A stretch of 60,000 bases of DNA from Cryptomeria japonica (Eukaryota > Streptophyta > Pinopsida > Cupressales > Cupressaceae), in NCBI RefSeq assembly GCF_030272615.1, contig NC_081407.1:264480574-264540573 (forward strand). The letters are read 5' to 3'. Below are positions 12,155 to 22,683 of this stretch, piece after piece. The position numbers and the translations under genes were made by a program. Position 1 is the stretch's first letter. Every line of letters starts with the position of its first letter. The notes beneath the pieces were generated by a model, which was given only the letters and a program-made list of their open reading frames with translations, ran no database searches and was not told where the DNA came from.

Positions 12155-14862
12155 TTTGCTTGCAAGCTATTGTTGAAGTTGTGTGAAAATAATGATGAGT
12201 TTTTGATGAAATGAAAGGTTGATGGTTGGTGAATTGTGTTGCACGTAGATCTCTAGCACTTTTAAGGTGGATGTAACCAAAATTCCTTCTTTGAATTGCT
12301 TGTTTGTTTGATAAGTTTTGATGTGATAAGGTGTAGAGAAATCTGAGATGTGTTACAGATTTAACTACCTAGTAATGAGAGGATTCACTCATGAACTAGT
12401 TTTAACCTGCGTAGATGTGTCTCTTAGGATGAGCTTATCCTAGATGTAGAAACAATCTAAAAAGTGATGTGATGTGTTTGATTTCAAGCAATATCTAAAA
12501 GAGAACTTGGGACAAGAACCTCTTAATGTTTTGAGAGTTGGGACGGATTGATGATGAAGTGATGATGTATGAGTGAGATGATGGATGAAAATGTTTTCAA
12601 CTTCAATAAAAACTTTGTGTTACAAATCGGACAAACTCTATCTCTTCCCTTTCGGGTGTTGGTGGTATTTCTCGAGCTGTGTTGTATGTGATACAGACGT
12701 TTGGGAAGAAGTTGGGATTAATCTTTCCTCCTTGGTTTTTGTGATAACTTAGAGCTCTATATTGCATAAAAGCTCTGCGGTTCAATGATTCGGAATCAAA
12801 TTCGTTTGTTTTGCCTTGAAGATAGAGACACATGTGACGCAAGAAAACTCTATGTGAGACAAAGATTTGTCTATTTATATAGAAGAATTTCCTCCTTTTG
12901 ATCAAAGCCTTTGAGCTCAATGGTTTTCTTTTCAAGTTGATATTCTGATGACGCTTCTTCTTTCACAAGATGTGAAGAATGGTCATAAAATTTGACTCTT
13001 TGTTGTTTGTACCTTGTTTTTGATTTTTTTTTGGTTGTTTTTTGGAAGATGTTTGGTTGGATGAATACTTTGTTTTTGGGATTGATTTTCTGATTTGATG
13101 TTTCTTTGACAAGAAAACAAAGCAAGCACACAAACACAAGAATGTTGCCTAAAAGGCACAAATGAGTATGGGTCTAGATCAACCCAATCTTTGGACTTGT
13201 ATATGACCCTTCCTTTAGATGTATTTTAAGGTGTATTTCCAAAGCCTGAAGTCAGCTCAATTTGCACTTGGTCTTTAAAACGAACACATTTCAAACACTT
13301 TTTATCCCTAAGGTCAAATGGCCAGTTGTGATAAATTTAGCCCACATCTTGATATTTCTTCGACTTTGGTACTACATACCTTATGAATCCCGTCGTGGCA
13401 GGTAAGGATGTGATATACTAAGTCTTGCACGAGCATAACAAATAGATGATCCCTATGATGGGGGAGTCACCACCTTTATCAAGCCACAAGTGACTTTTCA
13501 AAAAGCTATGTTTCTACTCAAGGAAATATGTATGGTGAGTATCTTGGGAGCAAAACCATCTATGCTCTTGCACTAAATTATATCACAAATATCCTCAATC
13601 AATAGAACAGGTGGGCTACTACTTAAAGGCGTTTAGTCATGTTCGATGTTTTTTGACATAAGTTCATTCTGCAGTGACTCACTTAAGAGCCTTGTAACTG
13701 GTGGTGGGGCTCATTTGTCCTTTCGGCCAGTTACACTGTAGGAACAGCTATACCCAAGGCTACAGCTTTCGCTCTCACCTGATTTCTATAGCGGCTCGAA
13801 GGATTTACCGCTTGAGGTCGTTCCCAAGAGTATCGATCCCTTGGTAGGCCTCTCTTAAAAAGATAAAATTTTGAGTGTTACTAACACTTTTCTCTTGCAC
13901 CTAGGACCACGAAAGCCAAGGGAGAGGATAGTGTGTGTTAGAAGTAGGACCACTCGACCAACTCTTTGCACAAATGTGCCAAGCACGAAAAACACTTGTT
14001 CTTTTTAATCTGTCATTGCAATGTGATCTAACTATTTGGAGATGTTGCTTCAATAGTCATGGTGTTTTTTTTTTAACTTCAAAGGCAAAATATTTTGTAA
14101 ACTAGGAACTTTGAAATCCTAGTCAACTGAATTGAAAACACGTCTTGCTTGAAGTAAAATTGTTTTTGAGCTTGAAGGAAAAATGGCTTGTTCTTTTTAG
14201 ATTGCCCCCAAAACAAAGTGTTGATTGTAAATTTCTTTTAAGTTGATGCAAGAAAATAAATTTTGTTTTGTTGATTTTAAGCACCAAAACGAAGTTTGTT
14301 TCCTAACTTGCAAGAAATAAAGTTGTTTTGTATAAGTTTGTGGTTCTTTTTACCTTTGAACAATGAAATTCTTTTTAAGAGCCCCAAACAAATGTGTGAT
14401 TCTTTTTTTAAAAGCCCAAATTTGAAATGTGAAGTTAATTTTAAACCAAAATAAAAAGTGAATTCATTTTTAAAACCAACTTCAAAAACAAGTTAGTAAG
14501 AAATATAAATCTACTTTTTAATCTAATTTAAATCTGCACAAAAGAGAAAAATAGTTAGTAAAATTGGCCTATTTGGTGGGCTTCTACAAGCCTAATTTTT
14601 TTTTTTTTTTTTTGGTTACAAGGTGATTTGTACAACGTTCTGTTACAATAGCGCTAGTCTACGTTTGAACAGCGGCGCTATTTAACAGAAACGCACTAAA
14701 AGAAAGGGAAAGACAAGAGAAGGCAAAAGCACTGAAATAGGGTGAATAGCGCCAAAATAATGTCAAACGCACCAAAACAGTGTCAAAAACGCAACCTGTG
14801 TGACATTTTCAACATTCAAACATGTTATTGGTTAAAAAAAAAGTTGATCTTTTTGGTGTTTG
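12155..14862 (-). other. Long untranslated leader of the Tat-type element
   Basis: This 2.7-kb stretch lies between the primer site and the gag start. It has only short open stretches (such as 12603-12935 and 12871-13161 on the minus strand) with no recognisable domain. It contains an 18-base T run at 14596-14613 (A run in the sense direction). Long leaders of this kind are usual in Tat elements. Confidence 0.7.
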
Positions 14863-14882
14863 GATTCACGTCGGGTTCACCA
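14863..14882 (-). other. Primer binding site for tRNA-Trp
   Basis: The plus strand here reads as the 3' end of plant tRNA-Trp plus CCA (GATTCACGTCGGGTTCA then CCA), a 20-base match to the tRNA sequence as I remember it. It lies two bases inside the 5' LTR, where minus-strand DNA synthesis would start. Confidence 0.85.
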
Positions 14883-15298
14883 AATGATGCTCTGCAAAAA
14901 GGATTAGAAAATCTGTTTGATGGCAACACACACAAGAGCACAAGAAACAAACGTTAGTGTTAGCAACAAAAGATTATCCTAGACAGGCATATCAAGAGAG
15001 ATATTAAGCATGAAATAGAAAGCATACAAACATAGAATAGATAAACTATACTCCTCCAAATGCTAATCAAGATGCTCATAGTTGCTCCTCCCTTGTTCCT
15101 CTCCTCTCCAAGTCCCAAATGAGTGTAGCTCTCAGCTTTTAGCACTAGCCATGGATGCCATATGGAGATTCAAGATGGTTGAATATGATAAGCAAATCTT
15201 ATGCAAGTGTAGATAGTGATGCTATGAGAAAGCTCTATGCTAATGCCAGTATAACAACAATACTCTAATGCTTCCCTCTTTGCTTGAGGAGAAGGGTT

Positions 15299-15308
15299 CT
15301 ATTTATAG
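15299..15308 (-). promoter_or_regulatory. TATA box of the Tat 5' LTR
   Basis: The minus strand reads CTATAAATAG. It is kept at the same place in the other LTR (1029-1038), and about 420 bp of R-U5 separate it from the primer site. It is the only strong TATA-like site in this part of the LTR. The start site itself is inferred, about 30 bases downstream. Confidence 0.65.
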
Positions 15309-15710
15309 AAGAAATGGAGAAATGAAGGGTTAAGATTGAATGGTTTAATCAAGGGCCAAGTTTGAAAGTTGGGGATCCATGTGCACAATTGGCACCAATA
15401 AAATGGTGACAAGTGTCAACATAGGATTGGGTTGAGAGAAGAGGTTGGAGGCATTAAAGGCCTGAGAAGACCTCATGGTTATCTAGAGCCTAAGGGTCAA
15501 GTCCAAATTAAGATTACCCACTGGATTAAGAGTTAATCCAAGGATAAACCTTTGTGCAAATGTTTAAGAGATAATCATGGTCAAAGCATTAATGGCATGA
15601 TGAGACCTTTGGGTTGGGTAGAGGTTGAGTCAAAACAAATGTTTTAACCATGTGGGAGGGTTTGAGGTAACCATTAATGGTTATTGGAGACTTTGGGGAT
15701 TAAGTGGTTA

Positions 15711-15852
15711 AAGGTTGAAAGCCTTCAATGGTTATCAAAGACTTTGAGCCATTTAGTGGTTGAAGGTTGAAAGCCTTCAATGGTTATCAAAGACTTTGAG
15801 CCATTTAGTGGTTGAAGGTTGAAAGCCTTTAATGGTTATCAAAGACTTTGAG
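15711..15852. repeat. 52-bp tandem repeat in the Tat LTR (right copy)
   Basis: Units start at 15711, 15763 and 15815, the counterpart of the array at 1441-1582. The copy number is the same in both LTRs, so the array existed before insertion. It lies in U3, upstream of the TATA box. Confidence 0.9.
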
Positions 15853-16755
15853 GGTTTGAGAAGTGACTTCCCTTTTTCTTAGGAATGTGACAAAGTTTAG
15901 AGAAGGGGTTAGGTTATTTAGAAGTGATTAGAAAATTCTAGAAGGGGCTTAGGCATGCAAGTGGATTTTGTAGGAAAATGCAAGTGGGAGAAATTTTGGT
16001 ATTTTCAATTAAAATAAAATCATTTATTTCAATTAAATGGTGTAATTTGCATTTGGATAAATATTCAAATAAATATTAATTTATTTAAATGAGAAAAATG
16101 AAGATAAAGCATTAAAATGCTTGAAGACTTTGAGGGAAACCATTAAAGGCTTGAAGACTTTAAGGAAAACCATTAAAGTCTTAAGAAGACTATAGAAGGA
16201 AGCCATCAAGTTTGAAGACTTTAAAGCCATCAAGTTTGAATACTTTAAGGGAAACCATTAAAGGTTTCAAGTGGGTGAGGATAAATAGGATTTTAAATAA
16301 ATAATTTATTTAAAATAGTTGTACAACTTGCTTTTGTAGAAAAATACAAGTGGGTGGAGGATAAAGGTGATTTAAATAAATTATTTATTTAAAATAATTG
16401 TGCAACTTGCATTTGTAGGAAAATACAAGTGGGTAGAGGATAAAGGTGATTTAAATAAATGTTAATTTATTTAAATGTGAGAGGTGGGATTTTGGGGGAT
16501 TTAAATAAATATTAATTTATTTAAATGTGAGAGAAGATTTAATTAAATAAATATGATTTATTTATTTAATTAATGGTCTGAATTTGGTTAAGTGAATTAA
16601 ATCAAATAAATTGAATAATTTATTTAATTAATAGGAGAAGAGGGTTAAGATGAATTAATTAAATATTAATTTAATTAATTCATTAATTGATGGTTAAATA
16701 ATCAAATAAATACTAAGTATTCATTTAATTAAGTGGACAGATTTATGTGACTACA

Positions 16756-16973
16756 ATTAATATTAAAATACTGTAACTTGTACTTGATGATTCTAAGTAA
16801 TGGGCTAAAATATGATCAACTCATGTTAGATTAGGCTTGAGACAAGTCATTAGATATGTTTTCGTTTGATCTTGTAGGTGCTTGTATCAGAGACCAATCT
16901 TAAATTTAACATGGTATCATAGTGCAGATTTGGCAAGCCCCTTGTCAAGCTTGGAAGGTTTCTTAGAAGTTTT
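16756..16973 (+). other. LTR end plus primer-site-like sequence of the older host element
   Basis: The sequence AAATTTAACA at about 16902-16911 is followed by TGGTATCATAGTGC (16912-16925), close to the initiator tRNA-Met primer site TGGTATCAGAGC. This looks like the end of an LTR and the start of an interior. The LTR would continue leftwards in 1-614 across the gypsy insertion. The copia element begins 48 bases further on. Confidence 0.4.
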
Positions 16974-18660
16974 TGTTGGCATTGAGTTGTCATTGATGCC
17001 AACCAGTATTATAGGCTACGGGTAGTGTGTGTCAACCCGGTATGAAGAAGATTGAACTGGCATATAGAAGAGAAGTATGATTATGTGTTAACAGATGATA
17101 TCATTGGTATGAGGTGAGATGCAGGAGTGAGTTGACATGCCTGAGTATTAACCAGTAAGGCTTAAACTAGTATGATAGTTGGTTGTTTGTTTGTGATGAA
17201 GAGGTGTAATGTTAGATGAATCACAACAACATCGGGTGAGCTGAACTGAACGAATGCCATGAAGACATACCGAAAGGCAAGATGAGATGTCAGTATGATG
17301 TCATGATGATAAAAGTGGTTGTCTTGTGTATTAGGCATACTGGTAAAGGTTTGTATCAGTAGAAGTGTTTGTATTGGTAGGGATGTTCTGGGTTGAACCA
17401 ACTCTTTTTTGGGAGTTCAATGTATGTCGATGTGTGTCATAGGGAGCTGAGGTGGCAAACATGCAGACGTTGATAAAATGTTCATCAACATGGTTGTCCA
17501 CGCAATTGGTGGTCATTAAATGATAAATCCACAAATCACGGGATATTATCTGACTGTTACGGCTCGACAAAGAATGGATGACAAAGAATGATTGGGTAGT
17601 TGTTGGCATGGTGATCAGGACACGAAATCTGATTGAAAATTGGCCTTCAATTAGAAACAACTGGATGAAATGAGGTCAACAAAGATCAAGGTCGTAAAGC
17701 AGGGTAAAAGTTTTCTATTTTTAGAAAACATGCATTGGAAGAATGAAAATATGTATAGCTGCATCTCCCCGTATCAAGTGAATGATCCAAGGCAAATCAA
17801 ATAAGATTTGATGCAGATTTGGTCAAAGGAAAGAAACCCTAACCACCTGAAATTTGAATTTGTTTTTGAAGGAAACTTGTTTTTAAATATACAAGTCTAA
17901 GTCAATGAGGCTGCTGCTGTGGAATGATTTGTGATTATGCTTGTGAATGAAAGAGAGATAGAAAAGATTGTTTTAAGTGAAAAAAAAATCTTAAGTAACT
18001 ATGTGTAGAAGGAGAAACCGGTAAGGTGTGTGAATCAGCAAAGAACAAACTGGCAGAGATAGAACCTTAAAAGTGTGGGCAGGTGTGAAGTAAATCTAGC
18101 AGACAGAGGAAGAGAAGTTTCAACAGAGCAAGGACGAGCATAAAGGCAGTGTTGCAGTGTTTGTGAAGATTTCACATATTGGTAAGATTGAAAGTGGTAG
18201 AGAAGAGTATTGAAGGGTTGCAAAACTTCATTTGCAATAGGGAATTTATTTTTGTGTTTGAATCTTGATATTTTTTTCGCTAAGTAGGCGCTTAGTGCAA
18301 GGGTTGTAGCTCCTTTAGGTTGTATCCTATAAATTGTTCAGGGGTTGGTGCTCATAAATCAAGGGTTGGTTCTCCTTGGGTTGGTGCCCTAAAATTTTAA
18401 TCAGATCAGTTATATTGTGAGGCTGGATTGGAGCAGAAGATCTTCAATAGCTATTCTCAATGAGGTTTTTCCCACATTGGGTTTTCCTCATATGTCTGTT
18501 GTTATATGATGCATTCTTGTGTATGAGTTATTTTGATGATATAGAAAATCCTTCCACACACTTAGTTTGCATAGTTTGGCTTACCATTATATCCTTGTTT
18601 GAAGAAAAAGTGTTATATCAATGATTCGCCCCCCCTCTTAGTGATCCATTGTGTCCAACA
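16974..18660 (+). repeat. 5' LTR of the Sirevirus-like element
   Basis: 1687 bp, TG to CA. It matches 27322-28216 at both ends, but holds 836 bp (about 17273-18108) that the 3' copy lacks. It is rich in CCGGT and ACCGG-type motifs. Confidence 0.88.
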
Positions 18661-18662
18661 AT

Positions 18663-18675
18663 TGGTATCAAATCC
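18663..18675 (+). other. Primer binding site (initiator tRNA-Met type, degraded)
   Basis: TGGTATCAAATCC starts two bases after the LTR end. The first eight bases match the initiator-Met site TGGTATCAGAGC and the rest has drifted. Confidence 0.7.
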
Positions 18676-18735
18676 TAGGTACCCTATTTTGTTAAAGCAT
18701 TCTCTAGCTTGGGTAGATCCTGTCAAGTGTTCACA

Positions 18736-19543
18736 ATGGAAAGAAATGAATCTACCTCTTCCAAAGCCCCTATGTTTGATGGTGTCAACTATGCCTTTTG
18801 GAGTAGAAGAATGGAAACCTACTTGTCCTCTCTAGGCTATGATGTATAAATGTTGGTTGTGAATGGGTATATAGTCCCTAATAATCCCCCTACTGATCCA
18901 GATGCTAAGAAGGAATATGAGAACAATGCTAAAGCTAAAAATGCTATTCTTAGTGGGTTATCTGATAATGAGTTTGTTAAGGTCATGCACTTCTCATCTA
19001 CTAAAGAAACTTGGGATAAGTTGTAGAAAATATTTGAAGCCTATGCTAAAGTCAAGGAAGCCAAGTTGCAGACATTGAGAGCACAGCTTGAGGGTTTGAA
19101 GATGAGAGATGAAGAGAAGATTGCTGACTATCTCCAAAGGATTGATGAAACAAAAAACACCATTAGAGGGATTGGAGAAGAAATAAAGGATGAGGTGGTT
19201 GTGAAGAAAGTACTTAGATCTCTCACATCTAAGTATGATACAAAGGTTTCAACAATAGAAGAAGCAAAAGATCTAAAAATAATTACAATGGATGAGTTGT
19301 ATGGTTCCCTAATTGATTAGGAGATGAGGATTGTCAGTACTAAGGCTATGAGGAAAGAAGTTCCATTCAAACATCAAGGAAAGGAAAAACAGAGTCTACT
19401 CAAGATGGAACCGGTGAATACTCTAATGATATCATGGCAAACTTTGTCAGAAGGCTCAAGATGGGTTCAGGCAAATACAAAGGCAATTTTCCCCTAAAAC
19501 ATTTCAACTATGGAAAGATTGGACATTTTGCTGCAAAACGTCC
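18736..19543 (+). pseudogene. gag: gag, N-terminal part (Sirevirus-like element)
   Basis: This is the capsid part of Gag. The ATG at 18736 lies 60 bases after the primer site. The frame gives the copia gag core: FDGVNYAFWSRRMETYL, then LSDNEFVKVMHFSSTKETWDKL, then a charged helical stretch (LQTLRAQLEGLKM, YLQRIDETKN) as in UBN2-type gag. In-frame stops lie after GYDV (about 18847), before KIFEAYAK (about 19024) and at 19318-19320. A frameshift near 19390 leads to a frame ending with a zinc-knuckle remnant (FNYGKIGHFAAKRP) in which two of the expected cysteines read Tyr and Arg. The solo LTR at 19544 interrupts the next codons. The gene continues at 22684. Confidence 0.85.
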
Positions 19544-19566
19544 TGTTGTGACATTTTCACACATCG

Positions 19567-19583
19567 CCCCATTGCAAATGGGG
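19567..19583. other. Perfect hairpin near the LTR start
   Basis: CCCCATTGCAAATGGGG forms a 7-bp stem with a 3-base loop, 23 bases inside the LTR. The same hairpin is kept in the two related LTRs (35133-35149 and 40842-40858). Confidence 0.75.
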
Positions 19584-19881
19584 ACCCCCTTCTTTTTAGG
19601 CCCTCCTAATTTTTTGGCTTGCATTTTTGTGGTCTTTTCGCAGCAGTCTCGTCAGTCTCTTTGCTTTGCAGGTGTTTGAGGATCATATTGGTCAAGTCTG
19701 CCTTGCATTTGAGCAAATTCGGCTAAGTCTGGGACTCGTTTTGTGAATTTTAGGGTTTTTTACCTTCTGCCCTAGATTTTAGGGGTTTATGTTAGGGTTT
19801 CGGGAAAACTAAGCATATGGCCAGAATCAAGACCCTTCAAGGGACCTCCCAGTGAAATTTGAGCTCAAATGGAGCAACTTT

Positions 19882-20002
19882 CTATTTTTAGAAAGTCCCT
19901 ATTTTTTAAGGATTTTTTCGAGTCCCAGAATGTCGCCATTTTGCCAAAAATCAAACTTACTATTTTTAGTAATTTCTATTTTTAGTAACTTTCTATTTAT
20001 AG
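19882..20002. promoter_or_regulatory. Cluster of CTA(A/T)4TAG motifs in U3
   Basis: Four perfect 10-base palindromic-type sites lie at 19882, 19960, 19976 and 19993, and a fifth at 20690. The form C(A/T)8G is the one bound by MEF2-type MADS proteins, including plant MIKC* factors. Function is inferred from the motif only. Confidence 0.45.
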
Positions 20003-20257
20003 TAAGTCATTTCCTGCGTCCTGTTTTGGACTCTAACTCTGACATTTTGGAAAGTTTCCATTTCGGGAAAGTCTATTTGTGGTAGGACCAGGCTTGCAGA
20101 CAGCAGAGAATCAACGTGCACAATCACTTCTAAATCTGGAAAGTTGAAAGCAGACAGGCAGGGGTCTAAAATGGCTAAATGTGAGAATCATCCCTGAAGT
20201 GGAAGGTCAAAATGTTCTAAGTCTGGAAGCCATTCAACTGTGGAAAATTCCATGTGT

Positions 20258-20570
20258 CCATGGACATGTTGAAAATGCGCCCAACTCAGGGCTGGGGCAC
20301 TAAAACCAAGAATGAATTCACAAGTGGAAAAAGCCACCTCTCCATGAACATGTTGAAAACCTGCCCAAGTCAGGGCTGGGGCGCTAAAACCAAGAATGAA
20401 TTCACAAGTGGAAAAATCCACCTCTCCATGGACATGTTGAAAATGCACCCAAGTCAGGGCTGGGGTGCTAAAACCAAGAATGAATTCACAAGTGGAAACA
20501 TCCACCTCTCCATGGACATGCTGAAAATGCGCCTAGATCTGGGCTAGAGCACTGAAACCAGGAAGGCATT
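20258..20570. repeat. 84-bp tandem repeat in the solo LTR
   Basis: Units start CCATGGACATGTTGAAAA at 20258, 20342, 20426 and 20510, exactly 84 bases apart. The last unit is partial. Because 84 is a multiple of three, open frames run through the array on both strands. I do not regard these as genes. Confidence 0.93.
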
Positions 20571-20839
20571 CACAGGAAGAAAATCCATGAATCCATGGGT
20601 GTAATAAAAATTTCACCTAAGGCATGGAATCCAAGGAGTCAAGGAGGAATAAAAAAATAAAATTCCCCTCGGGCAAATTTTTGAATTTGCTATTTTTAGA
20701 CACCGAATCTCATCGGAATGAGGAAATTGTTATAGATTCAGAATCATGGCAGAATTCTCCATCCAATGAACTTGACTCCTAAATTTTAGGAGGATCCCTA
20801 AAAAATAGGGATGTTGAAAAAGAGACATGGACAATTCAC

Positions 20840-21125
20840 AAAGTAATGGAAATTCCTTCCTTCAAGACATAATTCCAAGAAAGGTGAAAAATTGACTAAG
20901 TGTTGGAAGTTCCTTCCTTCATGAGAGAGTTCCTGAAAAATTGGAAAATTTGCCTAAGTGTTCGAAATTCCTTCCTTCACGACGGAATTATTGGAAATGT
21001 GAAAATTTGGCTAAGTGTTGGAAATTCCTTCCTTCAGGACAAAATTCCAGGAAAGATGAAAATTTGGCTAAGTATTGGAAATTCCTTCCTTCGAGACAAA
21101 ATTCCAAGCAAGGAAGAAATACACC
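20840..21125. repeat. 57-58-bp tandem repeat in the solo LTR
   Basis: Five units of the form AAGTGTTGGAAATTCCTTCC start at 20840, 20898, 20956, 21013 and 21070. The same array is kept in the LTR at 37762-40881 but mostly missing from the one at 32052-35172. Confidence 0.9.
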
Positions 21126-21860
21126 CAAGGATGAATTGAACATAAAATTTCTAAGGCAAGGAAGGAATCGGGGATGAACTGAACAAGAAATTTCCCCTCT
21201 AGGAAAAAATTTGAAAAAATCCATTCTCGGGCATCAAATCACATCCAAATTTCAAAAGTTTTACAGATTTGGATTCATAGGAGAATTTTCTCTCTCCTGC
21301 ACCGTGGAGCCCAAATTTGGAAATTTTCCTAAAAAATAGGAAATGTGTAGAATTGATGAAAAACCTTCTTCAAGCAAGGAAAGTTGAGGAGACTTCAAGA
21401 AAATTCTTCCCGAATCGAATTTTCCCTCTCCAACAATTCCAGATGTGCAGGAGCGGATATACGATGGTGGGGTCCAGTTGCATGGCGAGGATCTATTGAA
21501 CACGTGGTAGTAGAGTGGCGCATTCATTACTGGAATATTTAACCAAATGGCGACCCAGCCATTGCATGTTGAATTTATGGCAGATTCCTTTTGCATGCAG
21601 CCGCCGCATGTGGAAATGATGGATCATTTATGACATAATGGGGTGAATTTTGCATGGATTAATATTCAATGCATGTTGGGCGAATTTGAAGGAGGTGGTG
21701 CATTTAATGCGCAATGGATGCTATTTTGGGTACTTTTGAATTAATTGTATATGGGAATGATGGGTTATTAATTGGAGATTCCCACCTTGTTGCATCATGT
21801 GTGGAGAAGCTTTTGGGCAAACCCTAATTAGGGTTTTGCATGTAATCATGGCCTGAGGCC

Positions 21861-21870
21861 TATATAAAGG
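21861..21870 (+). promoter_or_regulatory. TATA box of the solo LTR
   Basis: TATATAAAGG, preceded by GGCCTGAGGCC. It is kept in the related LTRs on the minus strand (for example at 38551). It implies a U3 of about 2.3 kb and an R-U5 of about 0.8 kb. Confidence 0.7.
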
Positions 21871-22683
21871 GGTGACCTCCCTCATTTGAAAGGAGGGAGC
21901 CTTGTATGAAATTGTTGCGATAAGTTTTGAGATAATAACAGTGAAACATTGTTCTCTAATGGTGTCCACTTAAGTTATTTTTTTAAATCTTGCATGGTTT
22001 CACCTTCCTCACTTAGATTAGAAGTAGTAAAGTTCTTTGATTTCAATGAAGAATGTAATGGTGTCTGATGAATTTCCATGGTTCATACTTTTTGTATCTT
22101 GCTGATTGTAAGTTGCAGTGTAAAGTTAGCCTGAGCCACTAAACTTGTGCTAAGTTCAGTTGTGGACAGTCATTTGCATTGCGTTGTTCTGGGTATTCAA
22201 ATGCACTTTCTCAATTTGAAAATCCTTCAATATCCTTAGAAGATTGCACCGGTTCTTGTGGAGTTGTAGTTGAACTTGGCGAAGCAAAGCTTGGTTTATT
22301 TGAAATTTGTCCACCAGAGCACTATTCATTATTATCACTGCCCTTAGGAGTATATTTAGATCCTTCTAACCCTTTCCCCTTTACTTTCAGTTCATTTTAG
22401 TCCGTTCGAAGTAGCAACATCGCAAAATTGTTATATCCGATGATGGAGTTCCAGCCACAACAAAGAAGTGAAAGAATGATGCAAACGTAAGGCCCCTTGG
22501 ATTACCAGCAAACACATCAGCCAACTGAGTCACGTCCACGCATTGAAGGAACCTTGGAGTCGATTATTTGAACTTCTTGCAATCTTAGCATACAATCACA
22601 CTTTGATCAAGAGAGAGTGAAGTGACCATTAGGCAACTTTATTCTGTGTTAGATGTAGTCATAAAAAACACGTCAACACGTCC

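Larger units (their letters stand above)
615..16755 (-). mobile_element. Tat-type Ty3/gypsy LTR retrotransposon, full-length but defective
   Basis: A 16,141-bp element read on the minus strand. Two 1871-bp LTRs, both starting TG and ending CA, bound a 12.4-kb interior. The interior runs primer site, 2.7-kb leader, gag, protease, reverse transcriptase, RNase H, archaeal-type RNase H, integrase, 2.3-kb non-coding tail, polypurine tract. The second RNase H and the long flanking non-coding regions are known hallmarks of the Tat clade. Flanks are ACTAA (610-614) and ATTAA (16756-16760), an imperfect 5-bp target duplication with one mismatch. By eye the LTRs differ at about 13 sites, near 0.7 percent, so the insertion is fairly young. 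Yet the coding region carries at least eight in-frame stops and a frameshift, so this copy cannot make its own proteins. Confidence 0.93.
14885..16755 (-). repeat. 5' LTR of the Tat-type element
   Basis: This is the second 1871-bp LTR copy. Read on the minus strand it starts at 16755 and ends CA at 14885, two bases before the primer binding site, so it is the 5' LTR and should hold the active promoter. U3 spans about 16755-15309 up to the TATA box, leaving about 420 bp for R and U5. The internal repeats are the same as in the left copy. Confidence 0.95.
19544..22678 (+). mobile_element. Solo LTR of the 3.1-kb-LTR family
   Basis: 3135 bp, TGTTG at the start and CAACA at the end (perfect inverted ends), flanked on both sides by CGTCC (19539-19543 and 22679-22683). 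It matches the two LTRs of the element at 32052-40881 over its full length in the opposite orientation. No interior is attached, so it is a solo LTR left by recombination between two LTRs. It contains a TATA box at 21861, an 84-bp array, a 57-58-bp array and several CTATTTTTAG motifs. Confidence 0.92.

Noticed and set aside
12603-13161. Two overlapping minus-strand frames in the Tat leader as a possible extra gene
   Set aside because: They are in different frames and AT-rich, without any recognisable motif.
20188-20547. Open frames on both strands across the 84-bp repeats (also 34211-34528 and 39939-40250)
   Set aside because: The unit length is a multiple of three, so any frame free of stops in one unit stays open. 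Being open on both strands argues against a protein.
20900-21224. Open frames across the 57-58-bp repeats
   Set aside because: Same cause as above. The sequence is a tandem repeat in U3 and is poorly kept in a sister LTR.
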